64,000 nucleotides of DNA from Phanerochaete sordida. Lineage: Eukaryota > Basidiomycota > Agaricomycetes > Polyporales > Phanerochaetaceae. The notes under the pieces are model-generated. The model saw nothing but the letters and a program-made list of their open reading frames with translations, did no database searches and was not told where the DNA came from. Shown in pieces: positions 34,347 to 46,900 of this stretch; position 1 is the first letter of the stretch, and every line of letters starts with the position of its first letter. The stretch lies in assembly GCA_019973155.2 (NCBI GenBank), contig BPQB01000033.1, positions 62,001-126,000 on the forward strand, written 5' to 3'. A program made the translations under genes and the position numbers.

Positions 34347-37005
34347 ATGTTGATGATACCCTTTAGGAAGCCGAAGTTGGACGACTCCGCTCGCAGCGAG
34401 CTATCGAGGCCCAGGACGACGCGTGGGCGAGGAAGTAGGACAGTGGGCAAGCTTGCGCCACTGTTCGACATGCCGGCGGACATCTGGTTTGAGGTGCGTC
34501 CTACAGTGCATCGTTTCATACCTTCAGCGATGTTCACGGGATCGTAGATCGTATCGCATCTTACGCCGAAGGAACTATTGGCCCTGAGCCGGACGTCGAA
34601 GCACTTCCGCACGATGCTCATGCATCGATCCGGGAAACATTTCTGGGCAGCCGCGCGGCTCAACGTTGGGTTGCCTGAGCCACCACAGCATATTAGCGAG
34701 CCACGAGTCGCAGCGATGCTGTTCTCGTCCACATGTTTCGTGAGTGTGTGCACACGAGTGTTCGTGTATCCGACTGAACCAGATGTTGTGGCAAGGGGTG
34801 CGGAAATCGCGGGCTACTGTATGATGTAGGCTTGATAGCGCGTCATTGCAAGAGGTGTAAGATGGAGAAGTACGTGGCACATGGATGCAAACTGTCTGAT
34901 ACCATCTGATTTTGGGCTCTTGCTCAGAGTCAAGAAAGGATGCACGCTTCGCAGAACGTATGGTGTCTCGCGCAACGGATCCATGCCAGTACTGCAGCTA
35001 ATTCCATGCTCGCGCGGCAGTAAGTGTCATCTAATTGCAATGGCACTGAATCCCATTTTCACCATCGTACAGTATTCCGGAGCTACCATGACATGTACAC
35101 GATGAACGACGAATCGAGCGACTCGTATGACGTGGGAAAATTCCAGAGTGTCTTCGCCGAGCACAATGCTCTCCTGGAAGGCGGCGATCAAGTTGCGTTG
35201 CAAACATTCATCGACGAGCGAAAACACCTGGTTCAAGCCGCGCGCCAGGTACATGCCGCTTAATGAACAGTCAGACCCGAAATTCTAATGCATTACAGTT
35301 TTCGAAGGAGTTGAAGGTGTGGGAGAGTGAACAGCATGCCGCAAAGCAAGATGCTGGTAGGATCAGGCAGGAAAGGTTGGTGCACAAGCAGTAATTCTGG
35401 ACGATATCTCATATCTATGGCCGCAAAGCATTGAGAAGAAGCTCCTGGAACTCGGGTACACGAGGACAGACCTAAATGACGTCGTGTACTCGGCATCCTT
35501 TGATATTCGGCGCTCTTGGAATACTATGACATGCCAGCCACAGAAGCTGACCCCACGCGGTGCGTCGACTCGGACTCTGTCTCTCCTGCTCACCCTTCTA
35601 ATCGCTGCTTCTAGCCTGGATGAAAGTCCGCCCACGCCTCGAAGAGCTACTCGCCGGTGCCAACGCTCAGCGTAAGCGCCACGAACAGGAGACACGCCGC
35701 AGTGCGCGCGTGTACGAGCTGTGCAGCGTGTACGCAGAGTTCCTGCGGGGTGCACCTGTAGACGTCGGGCCGCTCCCGCACCTCCACGAGGCGCTGTGCC
35801 TGCCCGCCGTGTCCGCGCTCCTCGACGGGGACGAGGGGCACGTGCCGGTCACAGTCAAGCGTCTGCACCTGGTGCTCCCCGCGCTGCAGGAGGCCGCGCG
35901 CGACCATCGGTCTCGGCTTGCGCAGGCTGTCTGGACGGACCTCGCCGAGCGCACGAGGCTGCCACAGGAGCCAGGCGCGTCATACGGCGATCCGACCGAC
36001 GGTTACAGCGGTAGGCTCTTCGCGTTAGACGGCGGTAGGCTCTTGCCACGCGAGCGCATGCCGAGGAAGCTCGCGCACCTACCATGCGTGCCCGCTGACA
36101 TCGAGCCCGGCTCAGAGGACGTGCTGAACCTCGCGACGGCGCTGTTCCGGTGCTACCACTGCGTCGACCGCCGCCGGGTTCCGATGTCTAATACGGGCGA
36201 CGCGGTGTACAACATCGCAGAGCTTGCAGCGCATGTGCACGCGGAGCACCCGAACGGCGGATTCAACCCGGTGCAGCCGAAAGTCGACAGCGAGGTGGCG
36301 CGGAATGTCCTGAGGCAGCTCGGCCTGCCTGAGGATGTGCGCTACGAGGACATCTTAGGCAAGATTGTGTGCGCGTGTGCGACGTTTCGCCACCCAGCGA
36401 CGTTTGCGCAGCTGGTAAGTTGTGGTCTCCCTAGTATTAATGTTGTCTATATTCAAGTTTACTTCAGGTATCACATATCATACAGGAAACCTCGTTCTAT
36501 CACGCCCTCGATGCATGTAGCTAGTACGCCTCCCGAGTTTTCCGCTCCTCCACTTGCTGACTCGGACGCTCTGCCAGCTTCTCGTCCTGCCCCATCGATG
36601 AATTCCCTCGTGACCAGCACGACTTCACCAGCGCGACGCCCTTCCTCCGCCTCCTGGGCGCAGACGAATCCTTCGTACTCTCGCCGCTCTCCGATGCCGA
36701 GGGCGCGCTTGCGGAAAAATGGACGGAGACATTCGGCGGGAAGCCGGTCGCGTGCCGCGTCTGCGCGCTGTGCGCCTCAGTGCCGCACGATTCGCCGTTC
36801 TGGTGGCGAAATGCCGTCTCGGACGACGTGCCGTACGTTCCTCATGCGCCCGCGATGGATTCTGTGGCGCTCGTGAGGCACGTGAAGATGATGTGAGTTG
36901 TCAAATTCTATGGTGGGGCGGACGCTGATCAGCACCATGTGCAGGCATGGCCGCCAGGCGAGACTGGAAGATGCGCAAGAAGAACAAGAGATCGCGCTGC
37001 CCTGA
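34347..37005 (+). CDS. F-box/zinc-finger family protein, copy 4 (family reference model)
   Basis: Exons 34347-34493, 34548-34739, 34796-34869, 34928-35019, 35073-35248, 35299-35375, 35429-35559, 35615-36414, 36468-36523, 36578-36892 and 36945-37005 give 706 residues with phases consistent throughout. Order of parts: basic leader; F-box APLFDMPADIWFE / IVSHLTPKELLALSRTSKHF (residues ~35-85); Cys motif GCGNRGLLYDVGL..HCKRC (~114-137); acidic helical stretch; long middle (WMKVRPRLEELLAGANA onward, from ~297); C2H2-like RCYHC...HVHAEH; KIVCACATFRHP; C-terminal RVCALC module; and the tail HGRQARLEDAQEEQE, whose start is split by the last intron. This is presumably an SCF substrate receptor whose zinc modules bind the target. 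Mirror partner: copy 8. Confidence 0.88.
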
Positions 37006-37862
37006 AAGCACGATTGGTCGCGTCGCCTTCCACATCATGTGTTGCTGCTACTGCGGTTGAGGTAGCGGGTAATTTTGGGGGGACGGCAAGTGTTTGTGTA
37101 CAAAGCATGCTGGTACCGAGAGCTATAGATACAACCATGACGCTTAGGCACCAAGTCTCACTGGGAACCTAGTTAGCACACAGACAGTGAGATGATTGAG
37201 ATTCATTGTGGTGTGCCTAGATGTTCAACTTCCTGGACTAACTTAACTGAAGTGGAATCCTACGGCGAACCGGGGAGTTCGTCGACCTTGGGCTTTGATC
37301 TGACATCTTAAGCTAAATAATGTTGTCCACAGCTGACCACCATACTACTGTGTATGATATACTGTAAATTCCACTGCCATCATCGCCACGCAAATCCAGT
37401 CAGTTGGTCTAGGAGCATGACAACGTTGAATATAAAGCTGGCGCTTGCGCGGCTCCGAGCTTACTACATTTGGGAATTTCGCGATTAGATTATACACAAC
37501 ATATTCTGTGCGACCCTCTGTCGTGCTGGGCTGGAAACCTTGACATCATATAGTAGCTCGTGGATTATACTAGACGGAAGTATAACTTGGTCTGAAAATA
37601 CATGTTGAACAGCAGAATCCAGATAAACGAGTTCCCAGGGCCCGAATTCCCGATAAGATTAACTGGCGGCATCACGAGTTGAATGAACATCGAAAGCTTG
37701 AAGGTTTGCTCTTGACTTCGACGTGCAAGGAAGGTCACTCAGCAAGTATGACTAGGCAAGCGTCGCGAACGGACTATATTGCTTACGACGCCTGCCAGGA
37801 GACTGAGGTTCAAGCTTCAAGTTTCACCGTGACTCGCTCCCAACGAGCCACCGAACCCCAGA
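37006..37862. other. Intergenic region between F-box genes 4 and 5
   Basis: About 0.86 kb, AT-rich between 37150 and 37650, with no credible gene. It should hold the copy 5 promoter. The mirror interval in arm 2 is 52133-52925. Confidence 0.45.
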
Positions 37863-40431
37863 ATGAAGCGACGAATGCGGGGCACTAAGACAGCGGGCAA
37901 GCTTGCGCCACTGCTCGCAATGCCGGCGGATATCTGGTTTGAGGTATGTACTATGCATCATTCGTACCTTGTAGCGATCTTGATCAGGCCCACAGGTCGT
38001 CTCCCACCTCACGCCGAAGGACTTGCTGCACCTGAGCCGGACGTCGAAGCACTTCCGCACCATGCTCGTGTCTCAGGCCCAGAAACATCTTTGGGCGGCC
38101 GCGCGGCGCAACGTTGGATTTCCCAAGCCTCCGGAGCATATTGGCGAACCGCGCGTGGCGGCGATGTATTTCTCAGCAACATGCTTTGTGAGTATATGCG
38201 CATCGAAGTGTACGAAGTTGGTACTAATACGTCTGTAATGCAAGTCGTGCGGAAAGCGCGGTTTGTTGTGTGATCTTGGGCTCATCACGCGCTATTGCAA
38301 GGGGTGTAAGACAGAGAGGTACGTAGCACATGGATCACGCTGTTTATCACGATATGACCTTGAAGTGTCGCTCAGAGTGAAAAAAGGATGCACGCTCCGC
38401 AAAGGATATGACGTCTCCGAAGAATTCATGCCGGTTTTTCAGCTACTTCCATCCTCGCGTAGTGGTAAGTTTGCTCTCATTGAATCAGTAACACAACGTC
38501 ACATAAGCTCGATGGCGTCTAGACTATCATGACACGGGCAGGAGCAACGACGAAACGAACGACTCGTACGACGCAGTAGAGTTCTCAAGTGTTCTTGTTC
38601 AGTACTGTGATCTCCTAAATGGAGACGATCAAGTTGCACTGCAAGCGTTCGTCGATGAGCGCAAGCGCCTCGTTCAAGCTACACGCGAGGTGCGTCCAAC
38701 TCAATTAACATTTTTAACTGAGGTCCCAACCCATAGCAGCTCTCCAAAGCACTTGAAGAGTGGGAACGCGAGCAATGTAACCTAGAGAAAGATATTCCCC
38801 GAGTCAGGCAGGAAAGGTTGGTGCCTGTGCAAACATGTCTAACAGTATTCTAAAATGTATTCCTGAGCAGCATTGAGGAGAAACTATTAGAGCTCGGATA
38901 CCCGAGAACGGACTTCCATTATCTTGAGATCTCGTCGCCCTGGAGAGACTCCTGGCGCGAAATCTTACGCAAGTCACAGAAGCTGACCCCACGCAGTGCG
39001 TCAATCTCACTCGTATCGTTCATTTTTCTCATCGAAGCCCCCAGTTTGGACCAGGATCCTCCCGCGCCTCGAACGGCTCCTCGCCGGCGCCAAGACCGAG
39101 CGCGAGCGCAGCGAGCGGAGCTACCGCCGCTTCCTGCGCGAGCGCGAGCTGTGGGACGTGTATGGCGAGTTCCTGAGGGATGTGCCTGCGGACGACGGGC
39201 CGCTCCCACACGTCCGCTGGGTGGACAGTCTGCCCGCGGTGCGTGCGCTGCTCGACGAGGACGACGCACGCGTACCGGTGACGGTCGCGCGTCTGCGCGC
39301 AGTGCTCCCTGCGCTGCAGGAGGAGGCGCGCAGCATCCGCGCGCGGCTGGCACAGGTCGTTTGGGCGCACTTTGCTGAACGCGCACGGCCTGCGCAGGAG
39401 CCCCGCGCGCGGCCTAGCAGCCAGATCGACAAGACCGACGGAGGGCGCTCGGCGTCCAGAGTCGTCCATGGGATGCTCCTGCCGACGCAAGAACTCGAAC
39501 CGGAGGAACTCCAGAACCTGCCGGGTGTGCCCCAAGACGTTGAACCCGGCTCGGAGGCCGTGTTGGCCCTCGCGACGGCGTTGTTCCTATGCTATCGCTG
39601 CGTTACCTGCCGCGGAGTCCCTATACCAGGCGCGGGCGACACCGTATACAGCATCACAGAGCTTGCGGCCCACATACACACGGACCACGCGGCGGGTGAC
39701 TGGGCCGTCGCGGAACCGCGCGTCGAGAGCGAGATGGCGCGCAAGGTGCTCAACCAGCTCGGTCTGCCTGAGGATGTGCGGTACGAGGTCGTCTCGGGCA
39801 GGATCGTGTGCGGGTGTGCGACCTTTCGCCACCCGGCGACCTTGGCGCAGCTGGTGCGTTTTTGCGTTTGATAGCACGGCTTCCTATTCAAGTTCTCCCC
39901 AGATCTCGCATATCATGCAGGAAACCTCGTTGCACCGTGCCCTCGCAGACCGCCACAAGTACGCCCCGCGGATGTTGCGTACCTTTACTTGCTGATGCGT
40001 CCCCAGCTTATCCTCCTGCCCCTCCGACGAAGTCCTGGTTGACCAACACGACTTCACCAGCGCGACGCCCTTCCTCCGCCTCCTGGACGCCGACGAAACG
40101 TTCGCGCCCGAGCCGCTCTCCGACGCCGAGTCCTCGCTCGCGAACCGCTGGGCGCAGACATTCGATGGGAAGCCGATCGCGTGCCGCGTCTGCACGCTGT
40201 GCGCCACGGTGCCAAACGACTCGCTGTCCAGGCGGCACGTCGCAAATGCGCGCGATGCGCCGTGCGTCCCGCATGCGCCGGCGATGGAACCTGCGGTGCT
40301 CGTGAGACACGTAACGGTGACGTGAGTTGTCGGGCTTTATGTGTGAACGGATACTAATGGACACGGACAGACATGGCCGCGAGGCGCGACTAGACGATGC
40401 ACAGCACGTACAGCCGACGGCGCGGTCTTGA
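37863..40431 (+). CDS. F-box/zinc-finger family protein, copy 5
   Basis: Short N-terminus (MKRRMRGTKTAGKL) directly before the F-box APLLAMPADIWFE / VVSHLTPKDLLHLSRTSKHF. Cys motif SCGKRGLLCDLGL..YCKGC, then the same intron series as copy 4. The large exon encodes WTRILPRLERLLAGAKTE and runs to CRIVCGCATFRHPATLAQL-type sequence (GRIVCGCATFRHP). The C2H2-like motif is LCYRCVTCRG...HIHTDH, with an extra Cys. The C-terminal module has RVCTLC, and the last intron splits VRHVTVT from HGREARLDDAQHV. Stop at 40429-40431. The gene looks intact. Mirror position corresponds to copy 7. Confidence 0.85.
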
Positions 40432-40561
40432 GGGCACCGCCATGATTGAGATACCCACTTGTATCTTTTGAAACCACTTGTGGTCTACGTATTTCGCTGG
40501 ATCAAATACAGACAAGCCAAGTATAATTGTACAAAGGAGTCTGGATAGCCTCACCAGACAA

Positions 40562-40576
40562 CCCCCCCCCCCCCCC
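40562..40576 (+). repeat. Poly-C homopolymer tract
   Basis: Fifteen consecutive C residues between the 3' ends of F-box genes 5 (+) and 6 (-). Possible sequencing uncertainty in length. Confidence 0.8.
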
Positions 40577-40633
40577 TCCTCTTCGAGGTCAGGATTCACG
40601 TTCCCACTTACAGCCTCGCGTTGAGCGTCAATA

Positions 40634-43070
40634 CTACATCTTGACTACAGCGTCCTCCCAGCGTGGCTCTCTTCCATGCCTGATGTATGTATTAGCCGCA
40701 TAGTCGTATAAAGAGCCGCCTCTACACTTACTTCGTCCTGAAATGGTGTAGGAATACTCGGCCAGTCATCTCTTGGCACACTGTTCGTCGGTCCGTTAAA
40801 TCCCAGATTGGCTGTGCGACTCGGTCGCATATTTCACATTTGACTTTGTCGTCCAAGAGCTCGAGCAGTTGACCATCGGAAGGTGCTGGAACACCTGCTG
40901 CGACAGGTGTGTGGAGATGGGGAGGGCACTGCACTAGGAAGCCCCTATAAGGCATCAGTGAGTGTATATTAACGGCTTGGTGTAAGAGCTCGGGATCGCT
41001 GCTCGCGGAATCATTAGCACATCTACGGCGAATGCTGTTCGGAAACGGACTTTTGGGAATGTTTGACGAAGGCTTGGTACCACGAATTTTCCCTCCAGAT
41101 GTGAGTCACCTGGGACCAGCATCGTGAGATCATACAGGCTTCCGACAATAATACTTTACGCACCAGATCCGAGAACGGTGCTGGCTGTAGGAACGTTGGA
41201 TCACCGCACGTGCAGATCAGACGATGCGAGATCGCATCGTACCGAATGTTGGATGGGAGACCAATAGCCCCGAGCACCTGGAGAGCACATGTCGGGTCTG
41301 GCACGAGCTTGTAGTAGGAAGCGACATCGGGTGCCAGCGACCCAGGCTCGGACAAGCATTCGTGGTAGTGCAACATACGAGCCGGAGTGAGGGACAGAGA
41401 CGGGGTACGCAGCATACACCTCGCGGCGTACGAGAGGCCGCGCCACTGCCGGATAAAGGCGACCTTGGCTGCTAGCGTGGACGTGTCGACACCGAGGCCC
41501 TGTGCGTACCACAAGATCGTACACGCAAAGGAACCCCGGGTTTCCGAGTTGAGGATGGGGAGCATGGTCTCGACGAAGCGGGCTTCGGTGACAGGGATGT
41601 CGATATTTGGCCCGCCGAGATGAAGCTGGAGGGGCTCGTACTTCGGTATCCTCTGGGGCGTTGGAAAGTACATCAGCATGTGTGGGGTGAGGCGAGTGAG
41701 GAAGGCCTGGTAGATTGTCCTGAGCTCGTTTTCGCGCTCTGCGCGTTGCCTGGCGGTTCGTTCTATCTCTATTGCTTCCTTGAGCTGGGGCAATAAATTG
41801 CCCCAGACTATTGTACGATGAGCCTCGCGCAAGGAAAAGGCGCGTTAAGCTTACTTCTTTCAGACATCGTCTTGCGCTGCGAGATGAGATTCCGCCATTC
41901 TGTTTTATCGGCCGGCGGAAAATCGGCGACTCGGTAGCCTTCGGCTTCCAGCCTTTCGATGACGCTTCGACATGTTGAGCTAAGCGATAGTCGGACGACC
42001 AGCTACACGGAGCGGCTTACCACGCTTCAAATTTCTCTTTCAGAGCCTCGGCTGTGTCTTCCCTGCGCTCCCGGTGTCGGACCGACCAGCCATGTGTAGC
42101 CGCTGCATGCTGCGGACGGGATGAGCTCACGATGATGCATCGCAGGCCTCTCGTACCTGTAGCTTGGTGGTGACGACTCCGCGACGGGCGGCGATAAAGT
42201 CTTGAAGGGCCTGCGGGCCCTGTGATCGCGCTGTCTCGTATTGCGCGTGGACCGCATCGAACTCCGGCTTGTAGTAGTGGAACTCCATTGCATCCACGTT
42301 CTGCCCATCGGAGGTTTGCAGCAATTTCTCTAGACGGCAGGTTCAGCAAATGTGCGGCTCGAAGATGCGAAACCGAGGTGACACTGCTCACCGGTAGGGT
42401 AGAATGGCATCACTAGTGTCTTGAACGAGGCATCCTCGCGCACGCCCGCATAGATTTTCCGCCGGAGTAGGGTCGAGCCGCGGGCATAACTGTGACCGCA
42501 AATCAGAGACGGACGCCTGAGACAAGACGACGAGCGTGCACGCACTTCGCCTTTCGACATGCAAGACAGAAACGGTCCATGCTCGCATAGTCCAGCTCGT
42601 CCGAGAAACCGACGGTGCACGCCTGGCACGGCCCTGTCAGCACCGCGTCTCGCAGACCATGCGCGTACTCACCGTGCAGACCCGGCGGAACAGCGCCTGC
42701 GCATACTCTGGCTCGCTCATCCACGGATGGGGGCCGGGCAGGCCGTCGGGCATGTTCTGGCGGGCGCTGACCCAAGCATAGCGGTGGCCGGGCCGCAGAA
42801 GGACGTCGCGGAACCGTTGGCACACGTCGACGAGATTGAGGAGGTCCTTGGAGCCCAAGTGGCATGCGACCTGGGGTCCGATGTGAGCAGAGACGCGCGC
42901 GCGACGACAGGAGTACAGTGTCCGGATACCTGCAGGAAAACCTCTTCGGGAAGATCCAAGAATATACCGAGTTTTCCTGGCCTCTTGGCCGGTGCCCTGG
43001 GTTTCGTCTGTTTCTGTTTCTTCTCCTTGAAGATGCGAGACGCCCGGCTGATTTCCGGATGGAAGGAGGG
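40634..43070 (-). CDS. F-box/zinc-finger family protein, copy 6 (divergent)
   Basis: Sits in the spacer of the mirror duplication. The F-box reads LGIFLDLPEEVFLQ / VACHLGSKDLLNLVDVCQRF, then WVSARQNMPDGLPGPHPWMSE, with Cys motif CQACTVGF...FCLACRKAK. The helical region GNLLPQLKEAIEIERTARQ aligns to the large exon of the other copies, and the acceptor exon VTHIWRENSWYQAF is shared. ICTCGDPTF replaces CxCATF. In place of the C2H2-like CxxC the corresponding segment has HYHECL. The C-terminus is VKCEICDRV and the last intron again splits before HGREPRWEDAVVKM (stop 40634-40636). The 5' end is uncertain: the frame is open upstream of 42980 without a clear ATG, so 43070 is approximate. Confidence 0.7.
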
Positions 43071-43904
43071 GAGACGAGCTGCATCCGGGATGGCTCTGAC
43101 CCCATCATCAAGGCGCCATCCGTAAGGGCAGATACATCGCAGACTTACTGCTGCGCCATTTGGGCGTGCACGATCCTTGCTGGGGTCGAGCGAGAGTGTC
43201 TGTCGGTGGAAAATTTGACGAGTGGCGCAGGAGTTGCGACCGGAGAGAGCGTTTGCGTGATCCGCTGAAGCCTATCCGGCACCCTTTAAAGGCCAAGAGT
43301 CCCCGCCAGGCGTTTGCGCACACGTGCAATGCAACGGCAGCTGGGAATAACGTCGCACGGAGGCCCATTGTCCGCTCAGCGCCACGAACAGTGAGAAAAC
43401 AGTGAGGGATCGATCTGGACTCTGAAGCGCCTAGAAGCGGAACAAGAGCTCGAACAGAGCAATGGCGGCTGGTCTGTACTTTCCTGCGAGGTAACCACGG
43501 GCGTATGAAGGCGTGCGTTGTCGTTACATGCTAACGCCACAGTGACCTTGTAGTATCCAAGAAGAAGGGAGGCTAGACAAGAGTCTGTCAGTACGCCGGC
43601 TGGATTATGTAGCATTGTACGACTCACCTCTCGTTGTACTCGGACCTGAAGCGTGAAGGCCTGAAGGATCAGCCTGCTAAAGGCAGGGGCATCGTCATCT
43701 CCTTTGAGAACCAACACGAGCAACGACGCGGCGCGCATAGGCAGAGGACGTCAGCATTGTTGTTCAAGAAAGCAGCTAATACATGGAGCAGCGTGAATAA
43801 AGCGTGTGCGGGGGTATACAGTCTAAGGCATGCAGATGATCTTGTCGGGGTCGTGAAACGTCTATGTATGCGGAGCCTCCAGTCCCTGAAACAGCGTGCG
43901 GCGC
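43071..43904. other. Intergenic region between F-box gene 6 and the SulP gene
   Basis: About 0.8 kb containing the copy 6 promoter and the SulP 3' UTR. No convincing coding segment on either strand. Confidence 0.45.
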
Positions 43905-46900
43905 TCACTGCCGCGCCGCGAGCGCGGACAGCAGGATGTCGTAGTCGACCTTCGCGGCCTTGAGCACGAGCCGCACGAGCGTCTTCGCGAGCGCGGGGTG
44001 CTCGCCCTCCATGCGGCGCAGGCTCGCGATGCCGAGCTTCCACACGACGGCGGGGCGCTCGACGACGCACGTCGCGTTGCGCGCGCTCTCGCTGAGCGCG
44101 CTCAGCTCGCCCGCGAGCGTGCCCGCGACCATGCTCTCCTCCGTGTCCGGCGTGTGCGCCGCGAAGTGGTACACGGCGCGCAGCACGCCGCTCTCGACGA
44201 GGTACAGCCCGTCCGGCGCGTCGCCCTGCGTCCACAGCACCGCGCCCGCCGGCAGCGTCTGCCGCTCGAGGTACGCCGCGAGCGGCGCGAAGTCCTCGCG
44301 GCGCACCTCGCCGTACGACGCGAACGCCTTCACGAGCGTCACGTACGGCTCCGGGTTCTCCGCCAGCGGCATGTCGGGCGAGTGGTCGCGCGCGATCGTG
44401 CGCCAGCCTGCCTCGAGGAGTCGTGATCGTCGTGGCGTGTTGATGATGTCGTCACCGAAGACGACGCTATCTTGTCGCCCGGGCAGAGCTACAGGAGAGT
44501 TGAGCATGGGGCACGGCATTGGCGCAGGGCGGCTCGTACCGATGGCGTGACTCTCGACCTTCTGCGACTGAAACCAAGCGCGCAAGTAGGCATTCTCCGT
44601 CCCTGATATTTCGAACGTCAGTCTCGTAAGGCTCCCAGCAGCACGATGACTTACACTCCAGCGCATCGTTGAACGTCGTGAACAACTCAACCCCCGGCAT
44701 CTCGAGCAGGTCGACGCTGCGCAGCGCGCGGCCGATGGGTGTCTCGGCGCCAAACCCGCAGAACACGAGCACGACGTGCTTCGCGGCGAGGAAGCGCTGG
44801 ACGCGCACGAACGCCTCGGCGGCGCTCATGTCGACGCCGGCGACGAGCGAGAGGTCGAGCAGCAGGAAGCGCACGGGGCTCGCGGCCCAGCGCGGGCCGT
44901 CGACGAGCGTGCGCAGCGCGTCCTCGACGTGCGTGATCGTGCCGAAGAAGAGGAAGCCCTGGAGGCGCATCACCGTCGTCTGCTTCGAGACCTCGCGGAT
45001 GAACGCGCGGTGGCTCCCCGGCCGCCGCACGGTCGACATCACGGTCTCGCCCGTGTGCAGCGCGCGCACGCTCTGCCGGCGCGAGCTCTGGATGACGAAG
45101 AAGAGGCCTGGGCGGGGCGTGAGCGTGCGCTGGCAGTCCGTGAAGGCTTCGACTTACAGCTGACGACGATACCGAACAGGACGCCGATGACGAAGTCCCA
45201 GATCGTCATACAGATCATGATACTCGCGATCGTGACGTACTCCGTCCTGCGCCAGCACAGTCAGCGCCATAAATCGGACAAAAGCTCGCAACATACCAGT
45301 TGACACGATTCCGCGTATCCCACAGCGCCTCCTTGACCAAATCAATCCCAAGCACGAAGATGAGCGCGCCGACGACCATGACCGCTACGCAAAACGTCAA
45401 CGATCGCGTCTCGCGTGGAACTCGGCAGCACGTACGGATGAAAGAAATCGGCGCGGTGCCGACGAACAGCAACACAGCAGTCGCGCCCGCGAGCATGAAG
45501 CCCGCGACACGGTTGTCGCCTCCGACGCGATAAAACCTGCAGACGCCGTCAGCGATGCCCATCGATCGCTTGCCGACCGCACGTACAGGAGCGTGTTGAC
45601 ATAAACGAGGTAGTTCGGGCTGCAGCGGGACATGAGCACGCCGGCTGCCAGCGAAAGAAGCACACGTACACAGTGCCGAGCGCGCCGGCGAGCAGGTTCG
45701 AGTACCCGTGCGCGACGAGCTCCTTGTCGGTGTCCGTGTCGTGGTTCAGCGACACCGCTGAGATGTACATATCAGGATCCGCGGCGAACGCACGGCGGGG
45801 GCGACTCACAGAGTGCGGGCACGTTCAGCGGCGGGTGGAGGATGTTGAAGAAGAGCCTGGAGGAGCCGTCAGATGGACGCCGCAGCTCCAGTGTGGGACC
45901 CTCACTCACAATGCGAACTGCGTCGGCAGCGTGGCCCACAGGACGCTCCACCGCGTCGCGCTGAAGTCTGCGTGGGATCAGCACGGGAAACGGAGAGCGC
46001 CAACGTGAGTCACGCACCATAAAACGTGTAGAAGCGCCACCACGGATCGTCCGCGGTGTCCATGTCAAACAGCCAGCCCGCGTCGCGGAGCTTGGCGAGA
46101 TCGAGCCGCGCCGCGGCGACGACGATATAGAACACGATAGGAATAGTGATAAAATCTGGCCGAAGGACGTCAGCCACGGCCGCAGGAGATGCCGCGCGAC
46201 GGGAGGGGACGCACAGAGCGGGAAGATGAGCTGGTGGTGGAACTTGTGCGTGATGAGGCGCAGCGCGACCGCGAGCACCGCCGCGGGGAGCCACAGGATC
46301 AGGTTGCGCCAGTTGAGCACCAGGTAGCGGAACGTCTCGAACGAGAGCGTGAACTCGTCGTCGTTCATGCGCGTGCTGACAGTCAGGCTGGGGGCTCGTT
46401 AGCGCTACCCGGCGCGCGAGCATAACACCACGCACCCGGTGATGATGAGGAACACGCCGACGCCGCCGATGCAGCCGACGAGGATGTGGCGCGGGAAGAA
46501 GCCGATGAGCGAGCCGAGGCGCAGCGCGCCGAGGAGGAAGAACGTCGCGCCGGTGAGCAGCGACGAGAGCGCGAACGCGACGATCGTCGTCGCGATGATC
46601 TCGTGGCGGTGCTCGTGCCCGATCTGGCTCGCGATGTCGTTCGCGAGGATGTGGAAGAATGGCTGCGGGGTGCGTCAGCGCTGCGCGAGGATCGCGGAGG
46701 AGGGGAGGCACGCACCACGACCTCGATCATCATGCTCCCGTTCGCGCCGGCGAAGCCGCTCCCGCCGGCGCTGTACACGAGCTGCGAGATAATCGCGCTT
46801 GGGGGGCGTTAGCGAGAGGTCGGCAGGGGCATGAAAGGGTCACGCACGAGACGAAGAACATGGACACGCCGACGCCGCCAAGCCCCGTGAACACGCCCGT

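Larger units (their letters stand above)
28217..40431 (+). repeat. Arm 1 of mirror-image segmental duplication
   Basis: Gene order permease, oxygenase, F-box, F-box, all on +. The same four gene types occur in reversed order and strand in 49493-63900. Coding exons, intron positions and at least one noncoding block (34149-34220) match; intergenic DNA has largely diverged. Confidence 0.8.

Noticed and set aside
46010..46711. Arg/His-rich minus-strand frame within the SulP locus as its own gene
   Set aside because: It overlaps transmembrane exons of the transporter in a different frame and has repetitive composition.
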